Below, one piece after another: positions 1-8,014 of a DNA stretch of 64,000 nucleotides. Origin of the DNA: Bradyrhizobium sp. 4. Lineage in GTDB: Bacteria; Pseudomonadota; Alphaproteobacteria; Rhizobiales; Xanthobacteraceae. The notes under the pieces were generated by a model. It saw only the letters and a program-made list of their open reading frames with translations. It did no database searches and was not told the origin of the DNA. How positions within the stretch are numbered: position 1 is the first letter of the stretch; each line of letters opens with the position of its first letter. The stretch lies in the NCBI RefSeq assembly GCF_023100905.1, contig NZ_CP064686.1:4836001-4900000 (forward strand), read 5' to 3'. A program made the position numbers and the translations under genes.

Positions 1-3000
1 CCGCTCAAGCGGCTGCTTGCCGAACATCAGAAACAGGATCGGGGTCACGACGGTATCGAGGATCGTGGCGCTGAGCAGACCGCCGAAGATCGTCACGGCC
101 ACGGGGTGCAGGATTTCCCGGCCCGGCTCGTCGGCCCCGATCAAGAGCGGGGTGAGCGCCAGTCCTGCGCAAAGTGCCGTCATCAGAACCGGGCTAAGGC
201 GCTCCATGCTGCCCCGAACGATCAGTCCGGTCCCGAAACGCTCGCCTTCATGAATGGCGAGATTGATGTAATGGGAGATCTTCAAGATGCCGTTGCGTGC
301 CGAGATGCCGGCAAGCGTGATGAATCCGATCATCGACGCCACCGACAAGGGTTGACCGGCAATTTTCAAAGCGGCCACGCTGCCGATCACGGCGAGCGGG
401 ATACCGCCCATGATGATCAGCGCCAGCGCGGTCGACCGATAGCGGCTGTAGAGAACGATGAAGATCATCGCCAAGGACGCCAGCGAGAGAATGCCGATGC
501 GCCAGGACGCCTCCTGCTGCGCCTGAAATGCGCCTTCGAGGTTGGTCGTGTAGCCCTGCGGAAAATCCAGCTCCCGAACGGCCTTCTGAATGTCGGCAGC
601 GATATCCGCGATGTCGCGGCGTCCGTCGCCGTTGCCGTAGACCACGATTCTGCGCTGGGTTCCCTCGCGCTGAATCTGGTTCGGCCCGTCGGTCTCGATG
701 ATTTCAGCCAAAGCGCTCAGCGGAACGAACTCCAACCCGGTCGGAATCAGCAGATTTTGCAGCCCCGTGGTCGAGCGGTCCTGCTCCGAAAGGCGCATCA
801 CGACGTCGAAACGGCGGTTGCCGTCGACGATCTGGGAGACATTCCGGCCGTTGGACAGTGTATCGAGCGCCTGTGTGATCGCAGCCGGCGTCAGGCCATG
901 GAGTGCGGCACGGGCATGATCAACCTGAACCCGAACCTGGGGAATTAGCACCTGCTTCTCGACCTGGAGATCGACGAGGCCCCGGATCGTCGAAAGGCGC
1001 TGGCGCGAGGTTTCGGCAAGGCGCCGCAACATCTCGATATCCTGCCCGTAAATCTTGAGCACGATCTGGGCACGAATACCCGACTGCAAATGATCCAGGC
1101 GGTGGCTGATCGGCTGTCCGATTGCAACCGACGCCGGCAACGCGGACAGGGCTTCCCGGATGCTGGCGTAGATGTCCGCCTTCTGGCGTTTGGACGGAAC
1201 GAGATCGACATCGATCTCGCTGAAGTGCACGCCTTCGGCGTGCTCATCGAGCTCCGCGCGGCCGGTGCGGCGTCCGACCGACTTCACCTCGGGCACCTTT
1301 GCAAGCGATTGTTCCGCCAGCAGGCCAAGCCGGTGCGATTCCGCGAGCGAAATGCCCGGATTGTATTGCAGCGAAAGCACGAGCGTCCCTTCGTTGAACG
1401 GCGGAAGGAAACTTCGCGGCATCTGGCTTGCGGCATACCCGGCCACCACGATCGCCGCCGCGACGGAGCCCAGCACCAGGCCGCGCCGTCTGAAAGCCCA
1501 TCCGAGCACCTGCCGATTAGCCTGCTTCAGCCTGGCGACGACAAAACTTTCGCGATCACCCGAATGGGTCCGTCCTGAAAGCAAATAGTAGGACAGCACC
1601 GGCGTTACCGTGATCGACGTCAGCAGCGACGCAAGGATCGAGACCACATAAGCCACGCCCAGCGGGGTGAACAGCCGCCCTTCGATTCCCGGAAGTGCGA
1701 ACAGCGGCACGAAGACGAGAACGATGATCATCGTTGCGTAGACGATGCTGGAACGAACCTCCTGGCTTGCCGCGGAGATCACATCCAGGACGGCACGCGG
1801 CGCGCTCAACGCGGCGTTCTCCCGGAGGCGCCGCAGGATGTTTTCAACGTCCACCACCGCATCGTCGACCAATTCACCGATAGCAATGGCAAGGCCGCCC
1901 AACGTCATGGTGTTGATCGTGAGACCGAAGGCATGGAACACCAGGACCGTCACCAGGATCGAAATGGGAATGGCGGTCAGCGAAACGAACGCGGCGCGTC
2001 CGTTCATCAGGAAGACGACCAGGACCAATGCGACGACGACGGCGGCCTCGGCCAGAACGCGCTCGACATTGCTTATCGAGGTCTCGATGAACGTGGCCTG
2101 ACGGAATTGCACGTTGGTGACGTTGATCCCCGAACGCATGGTGCGTTGCAGGTCCTTGAGCGTGGTCTCGATATTGCGCGTCAATGCCACGGTATCCGCG
2201 GCCGGCTGCTTCATGACGCTGACGATGACCGCCGGCTTGCCGTTATAGCCGGCGTCCCCGCGCTTGGTGCGCGCTGCAAAATCCACGGAAGCGACCTGCT
2301 TGAGCAGGAGCGGCTGCTCGTCGCGGCTGGCAACGACGGTGTTGCCGAGGTCCTCGATCCGCCTGGTGAGGCCAACATTGCGGATCAAATATTCGCGGCC
2401 ATGCTGGTCGACGAAGCCGCCGCCGCTGTTGGTGCCGAACTTTGCTACCGCTTGCTCGATCTGATCGTGGGTGATGCCAAGCGCCTGCATCGTCGCGATA
2501 TTCGGCGTCACCCGGTATTGGCGGACCTCGCCGCCGATGGGTATCACCTGGGCGACGCCGGGAATCGCGAGGAGCTGCGGCCTGACGACGAAATCCGCGA
2601 TCTCGCGCACTTCCATCGGGGAAGCCCTGCCGTCGCTGGTCAGGGCAATCAGCATGATCTCGCCCATGATCGACGTCACCGGACCCATCTGGGGGTTGAC
2701 CGAAGAGGGCAATTGCTCGCGGATCAGCGCCAGCCGTTCCGAGACAAACTGCCGGGCGCGATAGACGTCGACGCCCCAGTCGAATTCGACATAAACGACC
2801 GACAGACCAACGCCCGACACCGAGCGCACCCTGATCACGCCGGGCATGCCATTCATCGACGTCTCGATCGGAAACGTCACGAGTTGTTCGACTTCCTGGG
2901 GTGCCAGCCCCTCCGCCTCGGTCAGGACGTTGACGGTCGGCCGGTTGATGTCCGGCAAGACGTCAACGGAAACCGTCGGCAGGACGAACAGGCCGTAGCC

Positions 3001-3072
3001 GACGAGCACGGCGGCAACCGCCAGCACGAACAGGCGATTGCGCAGACTTGCCTGGACAATGAGCTTGAACAT
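1..3072 (-). CDS. CusA/CzcA-type heavy-metal RND efflux pump (3' end cut by window edge)
   Basis: Inner-membrane proton/metal antiporter of the HME-RND family; with an adaptor and an outer-membrane channel it exports metal cations. 1024 codons are visible from the ATG at 3072, and the frame is still open at base 1, so about 15-25 C-terminal residues are probably missing compared with the usual length of about 1040. The N-terminus (MFKLIVQASLRNRL) is typical of the family. A TM4 segment near residues 390-410 reads GELVDDAVVDVEN and carries the acidic residues of the proton relay. It starts 10 nt after the stop of the adaptor gene, so the two are co-transcribed. The metal (Cu/Ag or Co/Zn/Cd/Ni) cannot be decided from sequence alone. 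Confidence 0.9.
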   Translation of the reverse strand, partial: MFKLIVQASLRNRLFVLAVAAVLVGYGLFVLPTVSVDVLPDINRPTVNVLTEAEGLAPQEVEQLVTFPIETSMNGMPGVIRVRSVSGVGLSVVYVEFDWGVDVYRARQFVSERLALIREQLPSSVNPQMGPVTSIMGEIMLIALTSDGRASPMEVREIADFVVRPQLLAIPGVAQVIPIGGEVRQYRVTPNIATMQALGITHDQIEQAVAKFGTNSGGGFVDQHGREYLIRNVGLTRRIEDLGNTVVASRDEQPLLLKQVASVDFAARTKRGDAGYNGKPAVIVSVMKQPAADTVALTRNIETTLKDLQRTMRSGINVTNVQFRQATFIETSISNVERVLAEAAVVVALVLVVFLMNGRAAFVSLTAIPISILVTVLVFHAFGLTINTMTLGGLAIAIGELVDDAVVDVENILRRLRENAALSAPRAVLDVISAASQEVRSSIVYATMIIVLVFVPLFALPGIEGRLFTPLGVAYVVSILASLLTSITVTPVLSYYLLSGRTHSGDRESFVVARLKQANRQVLGWAFRRRGLVLGSVAAAIVVAGYAASQMPRSFLPPFNEGTLVLSLQYNPGISLAESHRLGLLAEQSLAKVPEVKSVGRRTGRAELDEHAEGVHFSEIDVDLVPSKRQKADIYASIREALSALPASVAIGQPISHRLDHLQSGIRAQIVLKIYGQDIEMLRRLAETSRQRLSTIRGLVDLQVEKQVLIPQVRVQVDHARAALHGLTPAAITQALDTLSNGRNVSQIVDGNRRFDVVMRLSEQDRSTTGLQNLLIPTGLEFVPLSALAEIIETDGPNQIQREGTQRRIVVYGNGDGRRDIADIAADIQKAVRELDFPQGYTTNLEGAFQAQQEASWRIGILSLASLAMIFIVLYSRYRSTALALIIMGGIPLAVIGSVAALKIAGQPLSVASMIGFITLAGISARNGILKISHYINLAIHEGERFGTGLIVRGSMERLSPVLMTALCAGLALTPLLIGADEPGREILHPVAVTIFGGLLSATILDTVVTPILFLMFGKQPLER

Positions 3073-3081
3073 GGGCCGGCC

Positions 3082-4803
3082 CTACCGGATCTGGTTGATG
3101 AGGTCGGTACCGCGAACGACGATGCGTTCGCCCTCATTGATACCGGCCGCCACGATCACGCGCGTCGCATCGACCGGCAGCACGCGAACCGGTCTCGGCT
3201 CGAAGCGTTCGGGCTCCTGGTGCAGCCAGACAATATTCTCGCCGCTGCCGCTGCGAACGATCGCATTGCGTGGAAAGATCAGACCGGCCACCGGTGCGCC
3301 GCTCTGGACCATCACGTTGAGCGGCTGACCGATGTTGAGACCTGTCGAAGGCTCCGGCATGGCAAACTGAACGACGGATGCATGCTGTCGCAATGCTCGG
3401 CTCGTTCCCACAAACGAGAGCGCGATCGGCTCGCCATTCGGCGCCATCGCCGTCGCAGCTTCAGGTTCCTTCAAACCCAAATCGTCATAGGCCAACGCTT
3501 CGACCCACAGGCTATTGGGATCGGCGATCTGGAACAGGACGTCCTGCGGCTGAATGACCTGGCCCGGCATGACCTTGGCCGACGTGATGACGCCATCCGT
3601 CGATGCGCGCAATTCCTCGAAGCCCGTGCGGGAATTTCGCACGGTTTCGCGGCGCGCCCGCAGGCCCTCCAATTCGCTTTCGAGGTCGTTGACCTGCCCT
3701 TGCGGCACAGCGCCCCGCTCGGCAAGCGGCCGCAGACGCCGCAGCTTGTTTTCGGTGATCGCCGTCAACTGTTCGATCTCGCCGACCTTCTCGAGGATAG
3801 TGGTGCGGTCCGCAATCGGCAGATGCGGCTCGATTTGGATCAACAGATCGCCCTTGCTAACGGTTTGTCCGATCCGGGGTATGCCGCCGTTGCCCGGAAC
3901 AACGCGCCCGCCATAGACGCTTTGCACGATGCTGCTGCGGTTGGGGTCGGCGATCACGCGGCCGATCAGCGTGATGGCGGGACGAATGGTCTGCGGCTCG
4001 GCGGCGGCGGTCCGCACATCAAGCAGCCGCTGCGTCGGTTTGGCCGCGAAGACCGTGCCGTCTTGCAGGCGTCGCGGGGCATCGCTTAGGGCCGGGACAT
4101 CCGGCGGATTGGCCTGCCTCGCGTTGGTTCGGCCTTCGCCGAACGCGATGGCGGCCAGGATGACAAATGCGCCTGCCATCGTCGCCGAGACGGTAGCGGC
4201 CATGCTGCGACCACGTCGCCTCCAATAGCCGAAGAGAAGGCCAAACCCCACAGCAGCAAGTGCGGAGGCCACCACGACGGTTCGGCTCGATAACAGCCAG
4301 CCCTGCTCTTGCTTCTGCTCTGGGGGCGGCAGATTGCCGGCACGCGTAGGCACCAGCGAGTCCACCAGCAGATCGTTTCCCTTCTTGCCGCTGATCGAGA
4401 ATATGACTTCCACCGATTCCGCCGGCGTGCCAATCGGAACGGCCGCCGCGTAAGTGCCCTCATCGGTCTTGGCGGCCTCGATCGGGGCGGAATCGCCGAT
4501 CGTGACCTCCAAGGCTGCATCCGACACCGGTTCGTTCGTGACGGGATCGTCGATGAAGACGGAAAGCTTGCCGTCTTTCAGGATGCCCACGATCTCGTAG
4601 AGTTCGGACCGCGCCGTAACCCTTGGATAGACTGACGACACAACGGCCGCCTTTTCGGCGTCGCCATGATCGTGCCCTTCATGCGCAAGGGCGTCCGACA
4701 GGCCAAAGAACAGACTTGCCAGCCAACCGAGACTGGCCAGCCCAAGACGGGCCAGGCCAGTTGTTGCGAGCCACCCTTTCGGGCAGCGCTGATTCATCAA
4801 CAT
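3082..4803 (-). CDS. CusB/CzcB-like efflux RND periplasmic adaptor subunit
   Basis: Membrane-fusion protein that links the RND pump to the outer-membrane channel. 573 residues. After a signal-like N-terminus comes a metal-binding-looking HEGHDHGD stretch (about residue 40) and an extra N-terminal domain of about 100 residues. A membrane segment near residues 170-200 follows, then the HlyD barrel-sandwich half motif (RVIADPNRSSIVQS), an alpha-helical hairpin and a beta-barrel (SFVGTSRAL). The start at 4803 precedes a second Met two codons later (MNQRC), which is also possible. It is followed directly by the pump gene, and a His-rich secreted protein lies upstream. The large N-terminal extension is longer than in E. 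coli CusB but common in CzcB-like proteins. Confidence 0.88.
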   Translation of the reverse strand: MLMNQRCPKGWLATTGLARLGLASLGWLASLFFGLSDALAHEGHDHGDAEKAAVVSSVYPRVTARSELYEIVGILKDGKLSVFIDDPVTNEPVSDAALEVTIGDSAPIEAAKTDEGTYAAAVPIGTPAESVEVIFSISGKKGNDLLVDSLVPTRAGNLPPPEQKQEQGWLLSSRTVVVASALAAVGFGLLFGYWRRRGRSMAATVSATMAGAFVILAAIAFGEGRTNARQANPPDVPALSDAPRRLQDGTVFAAKPTQRLLDVRTAAAEPQTIRPAITLIGRVIADPNRSSIVQSVYGGRVVPGNGGIPRIGQTVSKGDLLIQIEPHLPIADRTTILEKVGEIEQLTAITENKLRRLRPLAERGAVPQGQVNDLESELEGLRARRETVRNSRTGFEELRASTDGVITSAKVMPGQVIQPQDVLFQIADPNSLWVEALAYDDLGLKEPEAATAMAPNGEPIALSFVGTSRALRQHASVVQFAMPEPSTGLNIGQPLNVMVQSGAPVAGLIFPRNAIVRSGSGENIVWLHQEPERFEPRPVRVLPVDATRVIVAAGINEGERIVVRGTDLINQIR

Positions 4804-4855
4804 GGAAAATTCCTTCAGACATGCGAAAGGTCGGCGGCCAAAGGGGCCGCCGGAA

Positions 4856-5290
4856 TTACGCGATGCTGAAGGTACTTGGCGGTCGGGTGAGTTCGTCTGG
4901 CCTTACGCCGACAACGACCGGCGCAACCGGCAGTTCAACCGGGATCAGCAACCCAAAGGGGCTGAGCAGGGTTATTAATTGCGGTGACGCAATCGATGTG
5001 CCGAATATGCTCCAAGCCAGGCTTGGAGCACCTTCGTCGTCATCGTGATCCGGCCCGTCATGAACGTGGCCTTCGGCGCCATCGCCCCCATGGGAGTGCA
5101 CGTGACCTGCCAACTGGTCGTGGAAATGCAGGGAACCGCTCAACGTGACGGAAGGCGCCGGCATGGCACCAACGGTCGCCTTCGCCTCCGAGATCGAAAT
5201 CAGAGTGGCTTGAAGCAAAAACGCCGATATCGCCACGAACATGGCTGTTCTGGCGAGCTGACGAAGGGGTTGGACAAAGCCGTGCTGCAC
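4856..5290 (-). CDS. His/Asp-rich secreted protein, first gene of the metal efflux operon
   Basis: 144 residues from a GTG start; an in-frame ATG about 17 codons later is an alternative. The N-terminal hydrophobic segment (FVAISAFLLQATLISI) looks like a signal peptide or anchor. The middle (about residues 55-90) is full of His, Asp and Gly (HDQLAGHVHSHGGDG, then HVHDGPDHDDDEG), suggesting periplasmic metal buffering or sensing. A hydrophobic C-terminal part (LLSPFGLLIPVELPVAPVVV) could be a second membrane segment. It lies 52 nt upstream of the adaptor on the same strand, so it is probably the first gene of the operon. Its role resembles the small CzcI-like proteins of other czc operons by position, not by demonstrated homology. 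Confidence 0.65.
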   Translation of the reverse strand: MQHGFVQPLRQLARTAMFVAISAFLLQATLISISEAKATVGAMPAPSVTLSGSLHFHDQLAGHVHSHGGDGAEGHVHDGPDHDDDEGAPSLAWSIFGTSIASPQLITLLSPFGLLIPVELPVAPVVVGVRPDELTRPPSTFSIA

Positions 5291-5296
5291 GGCACA

Positions 5297-5489
5297 GACC
5301 TAGTTGATCCCGACCACGATTTCAAGGATGCGATCATGAACAGCATGGCGGCGATCGGCCTCGTTTTCTTGCCGGGGATGACTGGCGAGATCCTCGCGGG
5401 CATCGAGGCCGTCGATGCAGTGAAACGAACTACTGATCGCGCTCCTGATCGCCAGAGGGACGGTGCTGGGAATCCCTGCTGCGGTCTAG
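5297..5489 (+). pseudogene. Remnant of a FetB/UPF0014-type ABC permease, frameshifted
   Basis: The plus strand encodes INSM-like sequence (IMNSMAAIGLVFLPGM, then TGEILAGIEAVDAVK) that matches the conserved C-terminal region of the FetB (YbbM, UPF0014) iron-export permease family, whose signature is LPGMMTGQILAG. The frame then breaks near 5428 and the tail continues in another frame from 5430 (LLIALLIARGTVLGIPAAV, stop at 5487-5489). Everything before this C-terminal piece is absent. It is a decayed 3' fragment lying head-to-head with the His-rich gene. The family assignment is from memory of the motif. Confidence 0.55.
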
Positions 5490-5778
5490 GGAGGGGCTCG
5501 CCTACTCTCCGAGCCTTGCGCCAGCGAAGCCGCGTAGAGCAGATATCTTGTTAGCCGGTAGGTTAATGGTGCTCTGAGATCAAATCAGCTCTGCGCGGCC
5601 TTCTAGCCTGTTGGGAATGCCTTGGAGCCCGACCTTTTCTAATTTCCGCGACGGCGCGGACGGGGCCGTGCCGTCTGTCATCGAAGGATCAAGACGGTGT
5701 CCGCCTGATTTCTGGCGGACATAACGTCGGTAAAGCCGTAGACGCCAGCGCAAGTTCATGTTGGCGAATGCCAAGAAC
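5490..5778. other. Intergenic stretch at the likely left edge of the small island
   Basis: No convincing gene is seen. The open frame on the minus strand over 5580-6035 overlaps a better-supported gene in another frame and has no recognisable domain. No copy of the tRNA-Trp 3' end, which would mark an attachment site, was found here. Confidence 0.4.
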
Positions 5779-6360
5779 CTAACCGCCGCGGTTACCCCTC
5801 CCGGAGATATCGATAGTAGTGTGGTTTTCCCGACCGATGCATGTGGTTGGGGATTCCCCACCATGGATTCGAGGATTTCGGGTGTGTTTATCCGTACCGA
5901 AAGTCGAGCTTTTCCCACACTGGACGCGCGATTTTCTGGCTTTTGCATGTCGAGCTGACCGAGCGCAAATCGTTGCTTGCTCAATCGACACGAAACGTCG
6001 CCACTCATTGGTGCCCGCGTAGCCACCTTTTCCATCTCTGAACGTGAGGCGGAACCTATTGGGCTTTCGGAATTCAGCGTTTCCAGCCCTCCCCCTTTCG
6101 GTCAACTCAATGAAGCCAAGCGCTTCCGCTTCCCGAATTGCAGGTGCAATGGCTTGACGATCAATCCCGTACTCTACGAAATCCTCGTAGGTAACAGGGA
6201 GACGACCGTTATCTTTACCACCGTGGTGCGCAAGCTCAACTTCGATGCGGCTGATCACTCGGTGGGCGGACAGGCTGAGAACTCGATAGGCGTATGACTC
6301 TAGCATCTCTATGGTTCGAGCTGCCCACTGCCCCTGAATGGAATTCTTGCGCCTGGTCAT
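5779..6360 (-). CDS. Hypothetical winged-helix-like protein of the tRNA-Trp island
   Basis: 193 residues. Residues 1-110 look like a folded winged-helix domain: helices around ARTIEMLESYAYRVLSLSAH and a following segment (PVTYEDFVEYGIDRQAIAPA, then IREAEALGFIELTERGR) that reads as helix-turn-helix plus wing. Such proteins in rhizobial islands are replication- or regulation-associated, but the exact role is unknown. The C-terminal 80 residues are low-complexity, basic and Ser/Gly/Arg-rich. The ATG overlaps the TAA of the upstream gene by one base (TAATG), so translation is coupled. Last gene of a four-gene overlapping operon. Confidence 0.6.
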   Translation of the reverse strand: MTRRKNSIQGQWAARTIEMLESYAYRVLSLSAHRVISRIEVELAHHGGKDNGRLPVTYEDFVEYGIDRQAIAPAIREAEALGFIELTERGRAGNAEFRKPNRFRLTFRDGKGGYAGTNEWRRFVSIEQATICARSARHAKARKSRVQCGKSSTFGTDKHTRNPRIHGGESPTTCIGRENHTTIDISGRGNRGG

Positions 6361-6617
6361 TACGCGCCTGATCTTTCCGGCTTCTGAAGCAACGTCCTTT
6401 GAAGAGCATGCTTCAGCTCATTCACCTCACGGTCGATGATGCCGCCTGCAACCCCCCTCCGTTGCAGTACCTCAGCCTGAATCTTTAGTTGGCGCTCAAA
6501 CAGCCTCTCAGCGGCCGCAGGCTTCATTGCTGATGCGTGCCGTGCCAAGCGATCAATCATGACTTTGCGCCGCACCAATGGAAACGGAATCACAGTGCAA
6601 TCACTCAAGGCACTCAT
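6360..6617 (-). CDS. DUF6074-like small protein
   Basis: 85 residues. It resembles the DUF6074 family common in Bradyrhizobium and Rhizobium islands: a VIPFPLVRRKVMIDRLARH start, then paired helices (PAAAERLFERQLKIQAEVL and RRGVAGGIIDREVNELKHAL). The function is unknown. I choose the ATG at 6617 because it forms an ATGA overlap with the stop of the preceding gene (6614-6616); an in-frame TTG lies two codons upstream. It lies in an operon with the AlpA-like regulator and two other island genes. Confidence 0.65.
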   Translation of the reverse strand: MSALSDCTVIPFPLVRRKVMIDRLARHASAMKPAAAERLFERQLKIQAEVLQRRGVAGGIIDREVNELKHALQRTLLQKPERSGA

Positions 6618-7045
6618 CTCCAATTCGCGGCCTTCGGTGCGCCAACCTCGTCGGCAAGTAACGTAGTGCCGGAAGCTGCCTCGCCATTGCTCGGACTACT
6701 ATAGTCGGCCCCCGCCCTCGTCAGCGGCGAAGACGTCGACAGCGAGGTCAGATGTCTTTGTGATGTCGGCGTGCTGACGACCTTGGCAATGCGATCAGGA
6801 AGAGCGACCAGCTCCTGCATTGCGCTGGTGTTCACCGAACCCGCATGACGACGCGTACAGCGAAGCAGGGCTTCGGACGTTCGACAGTACGAGCGACCGC
6901 GCCAATCATCCTTGCGCGACCTAGTTGGTGAACCGCGGCACTGTAAAATCCACTGGATTTGATCCGGGCACTCGATTACGCGCCAATTTTCGTTGAGAAC
7001 GGCAACGACGCGATCGTAGTCGTCCGCTGTTTCCCGCCCGCTCAT
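6614..7045 (-). CDS. Hypothetical island protein
   Basis: 143 residues, no assigned domain. The N-terminal part (YDRVVAVLNENWRVIECPDQ followed by IQWILQCRG) and the WRGRSYCRTSEALLRC block look like a recurrent small protein of rhizobial genomic islands, usually found next to an excisionase-like gene and a DUF6074 gene, as here. The C-terminal 50 residues are rich in Ser, Thr and Gly and look disordered. The ATG at 7045 overlaps the TGA of the AlpA-like gene (ATGA), indicating translational coupling. I infer no biochemical function. Confidence 0.55.
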   Translation of the reverse strand: MSGRETADDYDRVVAVLNENWRVIECPDQIQWILQCRGSPTRSRKDDWRGRSYCRTSEALLRCTRRHAGSVNTSAMQELVALPDRIAKVVSTPTSQRHLTSLSTSSPLTRAGADYSSPSNGEAASGTTLLADEVGAPKAANWR

Positions 7046-7236
7046 TTGGCGCCAACTCGCGCGAGCATCTGGTCGAACGCAGCCTTCGGGACACGGATCA
7101 ACTTCCCAATGCGGATCGTGGGAATATCCCCGCGCTTTGCAGCCTCGTAACTGGCGTTACGCCCCAATCCGAGCAAGGCGCCCGCCTCCGGCACCTCGTA
7201 AACCAATCTTTTGTCATCGTTCGATCCGTTTTCCAT
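7042..7236 (-). CDS. AlpA/excisionase-like helix-turn-helix protein
   Basis: 64 residues from the ATG at 7236. The sequence YEVPEAGALLGLGRNASYEA, then AAKRGDIPTIRIGKLIRVPK, is the MerR/excisionase-type winged-helix fold used by AlpA regulators and phage Xis proteins. Upstream in-frame starts would add an unstructured leader, so the start next to MENGSNDDK is preferred. It heads the minus-strand operon and is divergent from the gene at 7345; two palindromes lie in the shared promoter region. Likely job: control of excision or transcription of the island. Confidence 0.7.
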   Translation of the reverse strand: MENGSNDDKRLVYEVPEAGALLGLGRNASYEAAKRGDIPTIRIGKLIRVPKAAFDQMLARVGAK

Positions 7237-7252
7237 TGAGGGCTCCAAAGTA

Positions 7253-7316
7253 GTGTAGGTATACACCATTTGACACGCTTCAAGCCGGTCCGCAAGCGAA
7301 TAGTGGTGGACACCAC
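7253..7316. promoter_or_regulatory. Two palindromes in the divergent promoter region
   Basis: GTGTAGGTATACAC (7253-7266) is an inverted repeat of GTGTA/TACAC. A second inverted repeat, GTGGTG-GA-CACCAC, lies at 7303-7316. Both sit between the AlpA-like gene (minus) and the gene at 7345 (plus), where operators controlling both directions are expected. The binding protein is unknown; the AlpA-like protein is the obvious candidate. Confidence 0.4.
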
Positions 7317-7344
7317 CTTTAATTCGAGATAGTATCAAGCAGTC

Positions 7345-7968
7345 ATGTTCAGTTTGAAATCATACATACCGACGCTCGCGCAGTATCTGAGCCTTTCCCC
7401 GGATGCGCTTTACGAACGACAAAGAGCACTCATTCGTTCAGGGCTTCTTGTTGCGGTCCAAGGACGGGGACCGGGGAGCGGCGTGAAAGTCTCAGTACCG
7501 GCGGTGGCTCTCCTCATATTGTCCGTCCTAGCGACTGACAGTTTGGCCGAGATCGACTCCGTCGTTCGGCAGCTGGGAAGGGCGCGGTCTGACAGGAAAT
7601 CCTGCCCCTTGACCGGCTCGATTGAGTTTGGCCAGGCTCTAGAAATAATTCTCGCTCAAACGAGCACTGCCAGGAGACTTGCGAGCATCAAGGTAGTTCG
7701 CCCCGCTCAGGAGGCCAGACTGGTTTTTGATTCTTCGAACCGGAAAAAAATCGGATTAAGTGACTTCGGTGAGGCGGGTGAGACCCGCAACTTTCAGATG
7801 AGGATTGAGGCTGAACTTCCTGGCTTTGCCGTGTGGTGCATCGCGGATGATCTAAACGAAATAGCCGACGGCAAGCCCATAAGCGCTATCGAGCAACGCA
7901 TGGCGCAGATGCGAGCTGATCCCGGAGACCGGTGGTTACGTTTTTTCAGAGGTGAGCGGCGCAGCTAA
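7345..7968 (+). CDS. Hypothetical protein upstream of the island integrase
   Basis: 207 residues, soluble. The N-terminus (TLAQYLSLSPDALYERQRAL, then IRSGLLVAVQGRGPGSG) reads like a helix-turn-helix region followed by a short wing, so a DNA-binding role is possible. The rest contains no motif I recognise. It is transcribed divergently from the AlpA-like operon. Its stop lies just upstream of the integrase start, and the two would overlap if the integrase used the earlier GTG at 7952. It is probably a regulator or accessory protein of the island; this is an inference from position. Confidence 0.5.
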   Translation: MFSLKSYIPTLAQYLSLSPDALYERQRALIRSGLLVAVQGRGPGSGVKVSVPAVALLILSVLATDSLAEIDSVVRQLGRARSDRKSCPLTGSIEFGQALEIILAQTSTARRLASIKVVRPAQEARLVFDSSNRKKIGLSDFGEAGETRNFQMRIEAELPGFAVWCIADDLNEIADGKPISAIEQRMAQMRADPGDRWLRFFRGERRS

Positions 7969-8014
7969 CGGAAACGGCTACTTGGCCCATAACGCAATAT
8001 GCTTGGAGAAGAAT

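Noticed and set aside
1933..4089. Very long plus-strand open frame opposite the efflux genes
   Set aside because: It is antisense to two clearly conserved RND genes and its translation is His/Arg/Asp-rich without any domain.
5490..5580. Left attachment site of the tRNA-Trp island
   Set aside because: Only very short matches to the tRNA 3' end (such as GGTGCTCT) were seen; not above chance.
5580..6035. 151-residue minus-strand ORF
   Set aside because: It overlaps the better supported gene at 5779-6360 in another frame and has no coherent domain.
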